A stretch of 64,000 bases of DNA. Origin: Methylumidiphilus sp963753955 (GTDB lineage Bacteria > Pseudomonadota > Gammaproteobacteria > Methylococcales > Methylococcaceae). Location: NCBI GenBank assembly GCA_963753955.1, contig CAVWEM010000013.1, positions 1 to 64,000 on the forward strand, given 5' to 3'. Positions within the stretch are counted from its first letter, which is position 1. Each line of letters starts with the position of its first letter. Below the pieces are notes generated by a model. That model was not told where the DNA came from, ran no database searches, and was given only the letters and a program-made list of their open reading frames with translations. The position numbers and the translations under genes are program-made. This document shows positions 8,444 through 20,675 of this stretch, one piece after another.

Positions 8444-8812
8444 ATGGACATTATATTTCTGCGCGGCCTGCATATCGAGACTATCGTCGGCATTTTCGAC
8501 TGGGAGCGGGTCAACCGCCGCATCGTCGTGATCGACCTTGAGATGGCCACCGACAACCGCAAGGCCGCAGCCTCCGACGCCATCGCGGATGCCCTAGACT
8601 ACAGCGCGGTATCCCGGCGTGTCATCACCTTTGTCGAACAAAGCAGCTTTTTCCTGGTGGAAACCCTGGCGGAAAGGATCTGCGAAATCATCCGTGATGA
8701 ATTCAACGTGCCGTGGGTGAGGCTGACCCTCAATAAAAAAGGCGCTATCGAAGGCGCGACGGATGTCGGCGTCATCATCGAACGCGGCGCGAGGCAGGGC
8801 GGCCATGGCTGA
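8444..8812 (+). CDS. folB: dihydroneopterin aldolase FolB
   Basis: FolB converts 7,8-dihydroneopterin to 6-hydroxymethyl-7,8-dihydropterin in folate synthesis. The protein of 122 residues matches family length, with the N-terminal IIFLRGLHIETIVGIFDWER segment, the active-site region around DYSAVSRRVITFVE, and LVETLAERICEII followed by the RLTLNKKGAI segment. ATG at 8444 is preferred over the upstream frame because homology begins here. It overlaps folK by eight bases, so the two consecutive pathway enzymes are translationally coupled. Confidence 0.95.
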   Translation: MDIIFLRGLHIETIVGIFDWERVNRRIVVIDLEMATDNRKAAASDAIADALDYSAVSRRVITFVEQSSFFLVETLAERICEIIRDEFNVPWVRLTLNKKGAIEGATDVGVIIERGARQGGHG

Positions 8813-9293
8813 GGTGTTTCTGAGCCTGGGTAGCAACGTGGACAGGGAAACGCATGTCCCCAAAGCCTTGGCGGAACTGTCCGGCCTGTTCGGCCCCTTG
8901 ACGGTGTCCAGCGTTTACGAGAGCGAGGCGGTGGGTTTCGACGGCGCTCCATTCTATAACCTGGCGGTGAAATTCGACTCGGAGTTGCCGGTGGAGGAAA
9001 TCGCACGGATCCTTAGGGATGTCGAAACGGCACATGGGCGCACCGGGGAGAGCCGGAAATTCGAGTCACGGAGGCTAGATATTGATCTGCTTCTTTATGG
9101 GGACAAAGTGATGGAGGAGGGCCGGTTGCGGCTTCCACGCGACGAGATCACCCGGTTCGCCTTCATGCTGGAACCCTTGGCGGAAATCGCCCCGAATTTC
9201 AAACATCCTACCTTGGGTGTGGACTTTGCCCACCTATGGGAGGGTTTTGACAAAAATCTTACGCGGCAGAGCCGGTTAGAGCTTCAATTTTGA
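8805..9293 (+). CDS. folK: HPPK, hydroxymethyldihydropterin pyrophosphokinase FolK
   Basis: FolK transfers pyrophosphate from ATP to 6-hydroxymethyl-7,8-dihydropterin, the step after FolB. Family marks are FLSLGSNV at the N-terminus, YNLAVKFDS, and the metal- and ATP-binding signature SRRLDIDLLLYGD around residues 90-105, followed by LPRDEITRFAFMLEPLAEIAP. At 162 residues it is of usual size. Its start lies inside the end of folB. A long hairpin at 9368-9417 follows and may end the transcript. Confidence 0.95.
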   Translation: MAEVFLSLGSNVDRETHVPKALAELSGLFGPLTVSSVYESEAVGFDGAPFYNLAVKFDSELPVEEIARILRDVETAHGRTGESRKFESRRLDIDLLLYGDKVMEEGRLRLPRDEITRFAFMLEPLAEIAPNFKHPTLGVDFAHLWEGFDKNLTRQSRLELQF

Positions 9294-9367
9294 GCGGGGA
9301 GGGAAGACTGTGATTGCCTCCCAGGAACCAAGCATTTGCTGGGGCTTGGCAAGATTTAGATGGGCTG

Positions 9368-9417
9368 TGGCAAGCATGGGATTGCCGAAAGAGCGGCACC
9401 CTATCCCATGCTTGTCA
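9368..9417. other. 15-bp-stem hairpin between folK and a convergent small gene
   Basis: tggcaagcatgggat at 9368-9382 pairs with atcccatgcttgtca at 9403-9417 (14 of 15). It sits between the convergent folK and the 43-residue gene at 9429-9560. Without a T run on either strand it is not a textbook terminator, but its position suits transcript ending or mRNA 3'-end protection. Confidence 0.5.
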
Positions 9418-9428
9418 CATCGCGGATC

Positions 9429-9560
9429 TTAATCTTTTTTTTCTTGGTCGTCTGCGAAGACCCAACGGACGAATAGAACACCCACAACAATGATCACGAT
9501 TGCGACCACAATCCCTGTTGGGGTTTTCAGTTTTTCAGTTAAATCGAGTATGGCTCCCAT
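9429..9560 (-). CDS. 43-residue single-pass membrane protein, unknown function
   Basis: A short frame encodes a polar N-terminus of about 15 residues (MGAILDLTEKLKTPT), one strongly hydrophobic segment (residues 16-31, valine/isoleucine-rich), and an acidic then lysine-containing tail (ADDQEKKD). This is the design of small inner-membrane proteins. An AAGGTAGGT purine-rich stretch lies about 8-16 bases before the ATG at 9560. The neighbouring sequence on both sides lacks other genes, which makes an overlapping-gene artefact unlikely. I do not recognise a family; the role could be as a subunit or regulator of a membrane complex, but nothing here shows it. Confidence 0.6.
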   Translation of the reverse strand: MGAILDLTEKLKTPTGIVVAIVIIVVGVLFVRWVFADDQEKKD

Positions 9561-9772
9561 TTTCTTGACCTACCTTAAGCGTAATTTAGATTTAAAAGGC
9601 GTTTGAATAGAGACGCGGAATGAATCCGTCTTCTATCGCGCTGTCTATTTTTACCGCGTGAGCGGCTTCTGTCAAGCAAACAGTTGATCACTCCACTGGT
9701 GCCTGAAGAAAAAGCCCTGTGCGGGTGTGGGCGCAAACTACGCGCCTGGCTGCGGAAGAAGTCTTTCTTCCC

Positions 9773-9803
9773 AAAAAAATGCCCAGACCACGAGAGCCTG
9801 GGC
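9773..9803 (-). terminator. intrinsic terminator after the small lipoprotein gene
   Basis: Read on the minus strand, gcccag pairs with ctgggc around an 11-base loop and is followed by ATTTTTTT. It lies about 100 bp downstream of the 40-residue lipoprotein gene (9904-10026). The surrounding gene-free stretch 9561-9903 shows no further gene I can support. Confidence 0.65.
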
Positions 9804-9903
9804 GGCGAAAAAGGCTATCCCTAGGCGCCTGCCTTGTATTTATACCGCCAAACCGGTGGGTTCGACGGTCTGCAGGGTTGCGGCGGCTAGGGGCAAATCG
9901 AAC

Positions 9904-10026
9904 TTACAGGGACGGAGCAGTCGGAGCTTCAAGCTTCTGCCTGTCGCCGTCCGGGGAATTGCCGCAGCCAACCATGCCGATGGACAGCAGAGCGACGCTG
10001 AGAACGCAAAGTACGAGCTTTTTCAT
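9904..10026 (-). CDS. 40-residue small lipoprotein
   Basis: The peptide starts MKKLVLCVLSVALLSIG and reaches a lipobox (M-V-G-C, lipidated Cys at residue 21), followed by only about 19 polar residues. This is the architecture of tiny lipoproteins such as entericidin-like or LptM-like proteins, which attach to the inner or outer membrane after LspA cleavage. The frame is open further upstream without homology, and ATG at 10026 is chosen because the signal peptide begins there with a TTGAGGAGGAT-type ribosome-binding site just upstream. A terminator follows at 9773-9803. No family assignment is made. Confidence 0.65.
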   Translation of the reverse strand: MKKLVLCVLSVALLSIGMVGCGNSPDGDRQKLEAPTAPSL

Positions 10027-10273
10027 AAAAATCCTCCTCAATTCTTGAACATTGGAAACATGCTTCTTTTCTAGGTAGTGCGTTAGCACAGGTGTTTTTA
10101 TAAAGAAGATTTTTGGAAAATGCAAGGGTTCCTGTTCATAACGTCTCCCAAGCATTGGCGAGACGACTGACAAGCAATTGATAATAAAAGAAAAGACTCC
10201 GATGCCAGACAAGCAGGCAGGGGATGCGATGATCCTCTGGCTGGCGTTCGCGGTGGGCTAAAAATCGCCCGAT

Positions 10274-11248
10274 TTACGGATTTTTTGCCAGAAAAATTGC
10301 CCGCCGAGGCGATGGCAACCCTTCGACCGTCAAGGATGGGTCGTCCGGATCCAAGCAATCCGCCAATGATTGGAAGCCCATCCAAGCGGTGCTGCGTTGC
10401 TCTTGCGGGGTGGTTGGCGTGACATCGACCAGCCGGATATCAAGGTAGCCGCACCGCCTCAGCCAGCCTCCCAGCGACGCGCAACTGGGGATGAACCACA
10501 CATTCCGCATCCTGGCGTACCTGTCTTCGGGTACCAGCACGCTCCCCTCCCCGCCCTCGACCACCAAGGTTTCCAGCACCAATTGTCCGCCGATGCGCAA
10601 GAGGCCGCGCAATTCGAGCAAATGGTCGAGGGGAGAGCGGCGGTGGTACAGCACACCCATGGAAAAAACCGTGTCAAACGCGGCCATCTTCCTGGGCATG
10701 TCTTCTATGCCTAGGGGCAAGACATGGACAGGCCAATCGCCCGCTAAATGTTTGATGGCCTGGAATTGAATGACGCTGAGCAAGGTGGGATCGATCCCGA
10801 ACACCCATTTCGCGCCCGCGCCGACCATGCGCCAACAGTGGTAGCCGTTGCCGCAACCGACATCCAGCACCGTCCTCCCACGCAAAGGCTCGATATGCCC
10901 AGCGAGACGCCGCCATTTCAGGTCGGAGCGCCATTCACTATCGATGTGGACACCATGGACGAGATAAGGCCCCTTGCGCCAAGGATGTAGCTTCCGCAAC
11001 AGATCTTCGATGCTGTCACGGGTGGCCGCCAGGCAATCGCCGAGGCCACCAATGACCGGCGTGTCGGCATCCAACTCGATACGGGAAGGTGCCACGACGG
11101 GAAGCTCGGCCAGCACGGCTTCCCAGCGGCCCAGATCGCCATGGGTGGACGGTTCGAAGGCGCGCGCCCACTGATCCGGCAGAGCCTCCAGGAGAGGGCG
11201 CAAGGCGGTTAGGGCATGGGTATCAGGCAGGCGGGGGCAGGCAGGCAT
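10274..11248 (-). CDS. cmoB: tRNA U34 carboxymethyltransferase CmoB
   Basis: CmoB uses carboxy-SAM to convert 5-hydroxyuridine to 5-oxyacetyluridine at the tRNA wobble position. The protein of 324 residues matches the family. Visible are the N-terminal domain, the LHPWRKGPYLVHGVHIDSEW segment, the SAM-binding loop VLDVGCGNGYHCWRM (about residues 125-140), FGIDPTLLSVIQFQAI, and FSMGVLYHRRSPLDHL. The C-terminal RSTAWMGFQSLADCLDP is also typical. cmoA is not adjacent. The gene reads toward the small lipoprotein gene, and the stretch up to the next gene (11249-11517) holds nothing I can name. Confidence 0.95.
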   Translation of the reverse strand: MPACPRLPDTHALTALRPLLEALPDQWARAFEPSTHGDLGRWEAVLAELPVVAPSRIELDADTPVIGGLGDCLAATRDSIEDLLRKLHPWRKGPYLVHGVHIDSEWRSDLKWRRLAGHIEPLRGRTVLDVGCGNGYHCWRMVGAGAKWVFGIDPTLLSVIQFQAIKHLAGDWPVHVLPLGIEDMPRKMAAFDTVFSMGVLYHRRSPLDHLLELRGLLRIGGQLVLETLVVEGGEGSVLVPEDRYARMRNVWFIPSCASLGGWLRRCGYLDIRLVDVTPTTPQEQRSTAWMGFQSLADCLDPDDPSLTVEGLPSPRRAIFLAKNP

Positions 11249-11517
11249 GGCGGCATTATAGCTTTATGCGGACACTCTAATAAATGAAACGATGAAATTA
11301 CCATTCTTTCCGGGGAAATGAATCCCATCGGGATTTGCGCGGATTAACTCTGCAATACCGCAAAGGCCACGAATCTGCCGATGGCTTCTGGGAATGTCAC
11401 CTGGAAGGCAGGTCGAAGCCCACAGGCGTCATACGAAAACCAATGTTGTCTTGGTTGGCTTGCATGCGATAATGCGTCACTCTTTCACATCTAAACAAAA
11501 ACAAGGAAAACAACGGC

Positions 11518-13151
<1,634 letters not shown>

Positions 13152-13155
<4 letters not shown>

Positions 13156-13361
13156 GTTGCGAAGAACAAGCCGTGATTGTCGATGCTGTTTTCGACACCG
13201 ACGAAGTCGAATCCCCATTCGGCAAGCGATATGGGGGTGAAACGCTAAGGCTTACCTCTGAACAATTGCAAGCTCTGCGACAGGGCAAGGTATTGGCAGT
13301 GGATGTGATGGGTGAGTATGTTTTGTTTGTGCAATTGGCCGAAACACCGGCCCATGATTGA
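13152..13361 (+). CDS. 69-residue acidic protein between hsdM and a toxin-antitoxin module
   Basis: The gene starts four bases inside the end of hsdM (ATGA overlap), so it is coupled to it. The protein is acidic, with DAVFDTDEVESPFGKRYGGE and a QLQALRQGKVLAVDVMGEYV segment; no signal peptide or membrane helix. I do not recognise a domain. Its position, first in a row of antitoxin-like genes, makes a small DNA-binding or antitoxin-like role possible, but nothing in the sequence proves it. Confidence 0.6.
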
Positions 13362-13373
13362 AAGAGGCTTGAT

Positions 13374-13631
13374 ATGCTACAAACCATCGAAGTAGAAATT
13401 GACGCCGACGAACATATCCACCCGTTGGAACCATTGCCTAAACTACCAGCGGGACGAGCCTTGCTAACCCTGCTGGACAAACCAATTCCACCGGCTTCCC
13501 CTGCCAATTCCCAGAAACCGGATTTTCGAGGACTTTTTGGTTTGCTCAAAGCGGAGCGCGGCGTGAGCCTGGAGGAAATGGACGCTACCATCAAGCAACA
13601 CGCCAAGACAAAATTCCATGATTGCGATTGA
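13374..13631 (+). CDS. putative type II antitoxin (partner of a broken PIN toxin)
   Basis: The 85-residue protein has an N-terminal beta-rich segment (QTIEVEIDADEHIHPLEPL then PAGRALLTLLD) like the DNA-binding start of small antitoxins, and a C-terminal helix rich in charged residues (FGLLKAERGVSLEEMDATIK). A close paralogue is encoded at 16657-16911. Both are followed, with an overlap, by a gene starting like a PIN-domain toxin, which is the standard antitoxin-toxin order. The toxin gene here is interrupted, so this antitoxin may be an orphan. Confidence 0.65.
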   Translation: MLQTIEVEIDADEHIHPLEPLPKLPAGRALLTLLDKPIPPASPANSQKPDFRGLFGLLKAERGVSLEEMDATIKQHAKTKFHDCD

Positions 13632-13683
13632 CACCAATGTTCTGGTGCGGGTGCTGATTGACGATCCAAACGCGACAGAACGT
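13618..13683 (+). pseudogene. VapC-like PIN toxin, N-terminal stub
   Basis: The first 20 residues (MIAIDTNVLVRVLIDDPNAT) are the classic beta-strand and first Asp of a PIN-domain ribonuclease. Directly after, the frame enters a palindromic repeat (13684-13862) and ends without any further PIN motif. The rest of the toxin gene is missing. It overlaps the preceding antitoxin gene by 14 bases. Confidence 0.72.
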
Positions 13684-13862
13684 ACATTTTATCTCGTTCC
13701 CACGCTTCGCGTCAAAGCCATTAACTTAAGGACTTCTCAGCGGGAAACACTGTTCGTAGTCCCGGCTTCAGCCGGTTCTTTCTGGTCAGTTTTCCGCCTA
13801 AAGGCGGGACTACGAACGCTTAAGTTAATGGCTTTGACGCAGAGCATGGGAACGATAGCGAA
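13684..13862. repeat. nested palindromic repeats replacing a PIN toxin body
   Basis: The outer part is a cgttcccacgct...gggaacg palindrome whose flanks (tctcgttcccacgct and gggaacgatagcg) recur at 14577-14703. Inside it sits a second palindromic element with arms caaagccattaacttaag (13710-13727) and the matching end before 13840. That element in turn contains gtagtcccggc and gccgggactac-type hairpins, also seen in the element at 41353-41477. Confidence 0.75.
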
Positions 13863-13888
13863 TATGTTTATTCAATTGGATGAGATAA

Positions 13889-14284
13889 ATGGCTGACTTA
13901 AAACTAACCGCGTTGGAGATGGCAGTGGCCGCCTTGGAGGAGGGTTTTCAAGAATATCAGCAATACCCGCATCTGCTCACCGTTCGAGACGGCATCATCC
14001 AGAGATTTGAGATTGCGATGGATTTGTCCAGGCAAATTATGGTGCGAGTGCTCAAGGAGATGTTTAATTACGAAGAAGCCCTGGCGAAAAAAGAAACCTT
14101 TAGGGAAGCCGCCAAATTGGCCTTGATTACGGATGTCGAGGCTTGGCTTGCCCATCTCGCCGCCCGCAACCGCACCGCCCATACGGATGATTCTGCCATT
14201 GCCGCGCAGGTGTTCGAGCCTATTCCTAGCTTATTGCCCGCCGCCCATGATCTGCTGAGAAGGCTAAACGCTTATGCTGCTTGA
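13889..14284 (+). CDS. hepT: HepT-like HEPN-domain protein
   Basis: The 131-residue all-helical protein matches the HI0074/HepT family of HEPN ribonuclease toxins that pair with MNT nucleotidyltransferases. The RX4H catalytic motif is present (RNRTAH, about residues 91-96). The family normally has HXY after it; here the position reads HTD, so the Tyr that MntA-type partners AMPylate appears to be Asp. The gene overlaps the nucleotidyltransferase gene downstream by 11 bases. The pair lies between the broken antitoxin-toxin module and hsdS. Confidence 0.82.
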   Translation: MADLKLTALEMAVAALEEGFQEYQQYPHLLTVRDGIIQRFEIAMDLSRQIMVRVLKEMFNYEEALAKKETFREAAKLALITDVEAWLAHLAARNRTAHTDDSAIAAQVFEPIPSLLPAAHDLLRRLNAYAA

Positions 14285-14714
14285 TATCCGCCCCGACCAT
14301 TTGGAGATAGTCTGCGGCATTCTACAAAAACATGTGCCAGAGCATGATGTTTGGGCGTTTGGATCCCGTGCCAAATGGACAGCCAAGGATTATTCGGATT
14401 TAGACTTATGTATCGTCACGGATAAGCCGCTGAGTTTCAAATTGTTAGGCGCATTGGCCGAAGATTTTGCCGAATCGGATTTGCCGTGGACAGTGGACGT
14501 GGTGGATTGGGCGACGACCAGCGCATCCTTTCGGGAAATTATTGAGCGGGACAAAGTAGTGGTGCAAAAAAAAGCTTTATCTCGTTCCCACGCTCCGCGT
14601 GGGAACGCATCCCCCGACGCTCCGCGTCGCGTCGCAGGCCACAACGGGCCGCAGAGCGGCCAAAGCGGCATTCCCACGCAGAGCGTGGGAACGATAGCGA
14701 AAAGGATATTTTAA
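14274..14714 (+). CDS. mntA: MntA-like nucleotidyltransferase antitoxin
   Basis: MntA-type proteins transfer AMP to the partner HEPN toxin and silence it. The MNT signature GSRAKWTAKDYSDLD (GSX10DXD) is intact at about residues 31-45, with a later Asp in TVDVVDWA. Conserved sequence ends near VVVQKK (residue 100). The final 45 residues are translation of a palindromic DNA repeat (14577-14703), so the original stop was lost and the protein runs through the repeat to end exactly at hsdS (TAATGA-type junction). Whether the long tail is tolerated is unknown. Confidence 0.82.
   Translation: MLLDIRPDHLEIVCGILQKHVPEHDVWAFGSRAKWTAKDYSDLDLCIVTDKPLSFKLLGALAEDFAESDLPWTVDVVDWATTSASFREIIERDKVVVQKKALSRSHAPRGNASPDAPRRVAGHNGPQSGQSGIPTQSVGTIAKRIF
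14577..14703. repeat. palindromic repeat forming the 3' end of mntA
   Basis: It starts tctcgttcccacgctccgcgtgggaacg and ends with a matching cccacgc-gcgtggg hairpin and gaacgatagcg. The flanks are the same as those of the repeat at 13684-13862, so both are copies of one family. A related short hairpin follows thiC at 56287-56314. Confidence 0.8.
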
Positions 14715-15862
14715 TGAATAACTGGAAAATAAAGACTCTCGGTGAAGTAGCGAGTTTTCAAAGAGGACATGACCTTCCAGATAGCTCTCGCGCTCTTGGA
14801 TCTGTACCGGTAATGGGGTCTTTTGGAGTTACAGGTTGGCATAATCAATCCCGCGCCAAAGGGCCTGGGGTCACAGTCGGCAGAAGTGGTGCGTCTGTCG
14901 GAGTAGTTTCTTACATAGACTGCGATTACTGGCCGCTTAACACCTGCCTTTTTGTTACCGATTTCCATGAAAACAACCAAAAATTTGTTTACTATTTTCT
15001 CAAAACGATGGATCTTTCTGCGCACAATTCTGGGAGCGCACAACCTTCTTTAAATAGAAACTTTATTCATCCATTGCCAGTAACGATTCCAACTCGTCGA
15101 GAGCAAGATAGCATTGCCTTTTTGCTTGGCGCACTGGATGAGAAAATCGAGCTAAACCGCCAGATGAACGAGACGCTGGAAGCCACGGCGCGGTTGTTCT
15201 TCAAGGATTGGTTTGTGGATTTCGGACCCACCCGCGCCAAAGCCGAAGGCCGCCCGCCTTACCTAGCGCCGGAACTCTGGTCACTTTTTCCTGATGCGCT
15301 GGATGATGGAGATAAGCCGATGGGATGGGGGAAAAGACGCATTGATGAGGTTATGGAATTGGTTTATGGAAAGGCGCTTAGAGCAACGGAGCGAGTTACA
15401 GGAACGATCCCTGTTTATGGCTCAGGAGGAATAACAGGGTATCACAACGAACACCTAGTTGAAGGGCCATCAGTGATTATCGGGCGTAAAGGAACGGTTG
15501 GAAGCTTGTACTGGGAGGATTGTCCTTTCTTCCCTATAGATACCGTTTTCTATATTCAATCAAAGGCACCACTCACGTTCTGTTATTACCTGTTGCAGAC
15601 ACTAGGGTTGGAGGGGATGAATACCGATGCGGCGGTTCCTGGACTCAATCGTAATAACGTTTACCGATTGCTTGTCACATGGTCGGGCGAGGAATTGCGC
15701 GAAGCCTTCGACGCAATCGTTAATCCGTTTCGTAGGCAAATATTTTCTAATGCCGAAGAATCCCGTACCCTCGCCCAAACCCGCGACCTCCTCCTCCCCA
15801 AACTGATGTCCGGCGAAATCAGCCTCCGCGAGGCCGAGAAATTAGTGGAGCAAGCGTTATGA
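14714..15862 (+). CDS. hsdS: type I restriction-modification specificity subunit HsdS
   Basis: HsdS binds the two halves of the recognition site through two target-recognition domains. Both are visible: the first starts at residue 1 (WKIKTLGEVASFQRG ... NSGSAQPSLNRNFIHPLPV) and the second near 208 (KRRIDEVMELVYGKALRA ... AAVPGLNRNNVYRLLV). Each is followed by a conserved helix (EQDSIAFLLGALDEKIELNR; LAQTRDLLLPKLMSGEISL). At 382 residues it is of normal length and unbroken. Its AT content in the recognition domains is higher than in hsdM, as is usual for exchanged specificity domains. Confidence 0.93.
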   Translation: MNNWKIKTLGEVASFQRGHDLPDSSRALGSVPVMGSFGVTGWHNQSRAKGPGVTVGRSGASVGVVSYIDCDYWPLNTCLFVTDFHENNQKFVYYFLKTMDLSAHNSGSAQPSLNRNFIHPLPVTIPTRREQDSIAFLLGALDEKIELNRQMNETLEATARLFFKDWFVDFGPTRAKAEGRPPYLAPELWSLFPDALDDGDKPMGWGKRRIDEVMELVYGKALRATERVTGTIPVYGSGGITGYHNEHLVEGPSVIIGRKGTVGSLYWEDCPFFPIDTVFYIQSKAPLTFCYYLLQTLGLEGMNTDAAVPGLNRNNVYRLLVTWSGEELREAFDAIVNPFRRQIFSNAEESRTLAQTRDLLLPKLMSGEISLREAEKLVEQAL

Positions 15863-16344
15863 AACCCAAGGTGTATTTGGAAACCTCGGTCATCAGCTAT
15901 TTAGCGGCTCGCTTAAGCCGTGATTTGATTGTTGCCGGGCATCAGCAAATCACCCAGGAATGGTGGGATTCACGCCAAGAGTGGGATTTGTCAATTTCTG
16001 CCTTGGTCGTTTCCGAAGCAGGCACCGGCGATAGCGATGCCGCCGCACGACGTTTGGCGCTCGTGGAGGGCTTACCATTATTGAGTCTGAGTGAAACCGC
16101 CATTACCTTGGCCGAGCGATTGCTTGCCGAGGCTGCGCTTCCCTCAAAGGCACGGGAAGATGCCTTGCATATCGCAATGGCTGCCGTGCATGGCATTGAT
16201 TACCTGCTAACCTGGAACTGTAAGCACATTGCCAATGCGGTCAAACGCCCCTTGATTGAGGCGATTTGCGAGACATCCGGCTACCGCCCGCCTATCATCT
16301 GTACACCCGAAGAACTGACAGGAGATCGCCGTTATGTGGACTGA
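15859..16344 (+). CDS. PIN-domain putative toxin
   Basis: The 161-residue protein has a PIN-like pattern: KVYLETSVISYLAAR (with Glu where many PIN proteins have the first Asp), a central Glu in LVVSEAGTGDS, LPSKAREDALHIAMAAVHG with an acidic pair, and YLLTWNCKHIANA. These are the features of a VapC-like subfamily with an ETS start. It overlaps hsdS by four bases and its 58-residue downstream partner by 11. RNase activity is inferred from family only. Confidence 0.75.
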   Translation: MKPKVYLETSVISYLAARLSRDLIVAGHQQITQEWWDSRQEWDLSISALVVSEAGTGDSDAAARRLALVEGLPLLSLSETAITLAERLLAEAALPSKAREDALHIAMAAVHGIDYLLTWNCKHIANAVKRPLIEAICETSGYRPPIICTPEELTGDRRYVD

Positions 16345-16510
16345 CCCCATAGTCGAAGAACTGCACCGCATTCGCGAAGCCCATGCCGCCCGCTTCAACG
16401 ACGATCTTTGGAAGATTGCCGAAGACCTCAAGCAGATAGAAAAGGACTGGCCTGCGCCCAAAATCAACCCGCCGCCTAAACCTCCCGCCACCGAAATTTC
16501 CCGCGTTTGA
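16334..16510 (+). CDS. 58-residue partner protein of the PIN gene
   Basis: A short frame starts ATG 16334 inside the end of the PIN gene and stops at 16510. It reads MWTDPIVEELHRIREAHAAR followed by a helix (FNDDLWKIAEDLKQIEKDWP) and a proline-rich end. Short proteins beginning with this pattern commonly accompany PIN-domain genes and are presumed antitoxins. Here the order is toxin first, antitoxin second. Confidence rests on the recognisable N-terminus and the tight overlap. Confidence 0.7.
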   Translation: MWTDPIVEELHRIREAHAARFNDDLWKIAEDLKQIEKDWPAPKINPPPKPPATEISRV

Positions 16511-16656
16511 TGGAAGCGGATGCGGAGTTCGCTTTAGCCGTCGTAGGGATGTTGCTACGAGAATTCGAGTGGGTATTGTAAAAATCTCTAGCCGCACAAT
16601 TGAGAACGGTCTACGCATTATCCACCGCCACCTAAAACCGAAATCGAGGATTAACC

Positions 16657-16911
16657 ATGCTGCACGCCTTTGAAGTCATTGTGGAGCCTGATGGAGCGAT
16701 TCACGCGCTGGAGGATCTGCACGTTAAGGTACCCACGCGGGCGATTCTGATGCTGTTGGAAGCTCCCCCACCCGCAGAAACAAAACCGGAGAGAGGCAGT
16801 GGTGCAGCCTTGTTGCAGTTCCTCCAGGCAAACCGTTTACCCGCAGAAGACCGCCGCTCGGCGGAGGAGATCGACGCCCAAACCAGGGAAGAACGCGAAG
16901 CATGGGACTAA
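16657..16911 (+). CDS. putative type II antitoxin
   Basis: This 84-residue protein is a paralogue of the one at 13374-13631: the beta-rich start (HAFEVIVEPDGAIHALEDL, then VPTRAILMLLE) is alike, then a proline linker and a charged C-terminal helix (AEEIDAQTREEREAWD). The next gene, a PIN-domain toxin, begins within its last codons. The role as VapB-type antitoxin is inferred from size and context. Confidence 0.68.
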   Translation: MLHAFEVIVEPDGAIHALEDLHVKVPTRAILMLLEAPPPAETKPERGSGAALLQFLQANRLPAEDRRSAEEIDAQTREEREAWD

Positions 16912-17323
16912 ATCGCAGACTCATCTATCTGGATGCTTGTATCGTCATCTACTTCATTGAAGAACAGAAGAACACCCGTTGTTCGGTGATGTTGTTCGGC
17001 AAGCCATCGCTAACGTGGCGGATCAGCAGTTTTACGTTTCGCCGTTGGTTGAATTGGAGTGCCTAGTCGTGCCGTTGCGCACAGGCAATCAGCGCTTGGT
17101 TGCCCTTTATGAAAAATTCTTCAATAACCAAGTGATACTGACGATGGAAGCCCATGTGTATCGTTTGGCGGCGGAATTGCGCGCCCAACATCGCTTGAAA
17201 ACCCCTGACGCTCTGCATCTTGCCACCGCGCAATCCCATGGTTGCACAGAAATCTGGACGAATGACAACCGTCTTAACGGCGCTGCCGGTAGCATGGCCA
17301 TCAATCTATTTGCCAACCTTTAA
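16902..17323 (+). pseudogene. VapC-like PIN toxin with a frameshift
   Basis: Translation from ATG 16902 gives RLIYLDACIVIYFIEEQK, the first strand and Asp of a PIN domain, then leaves frame at about 16966-16977. The conserved continuation lies in the next frame: HPLFGDVVRQAIANV, SPLVELECLV with the Glu, LKTPDALHLATA, and IWTNDNRL with the last acidic residues. One missing base explains the break. If that is a sequencing error the toxin is intact and pairs with the overlapping antitoxin upstream. Confidence 0.8.
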
Positions 17324-17335
17324 CAAGGCCCCCAC

Positions 17336-20573
<3,238 letters not shown>

Positions 20574-20675
20574 TGGAATAGGCACCCCTGAAATCCCCCT
20601 AGCCCCTTTCCAAAGGGGGTAGCAAATACGCTTATGCTAGAATTTCTGCCTGCCGTTTACTGACGAGGAAGCAGA

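Noticed and set aside
9810..9900. Possible tRNA or tmRNA end (ggttcgac-containing stretch)
   Set aside because: The GGTTCGA-like piece has no pairing T-arm stem, and no acceptor stem or anticodon arm could be drawn.
9719..10074. Overlapping plus-strand frames of about 110 codons
   Set aside because: They are antisense to the small lipoprotein and its terminator and have no protein-like pattern.
14577..14703. CRISPR-like array in the mntA tail
   Set aside because: The repeated gttcccacgc units are inverted rather than direct and belong to a dispersed palindromic family.
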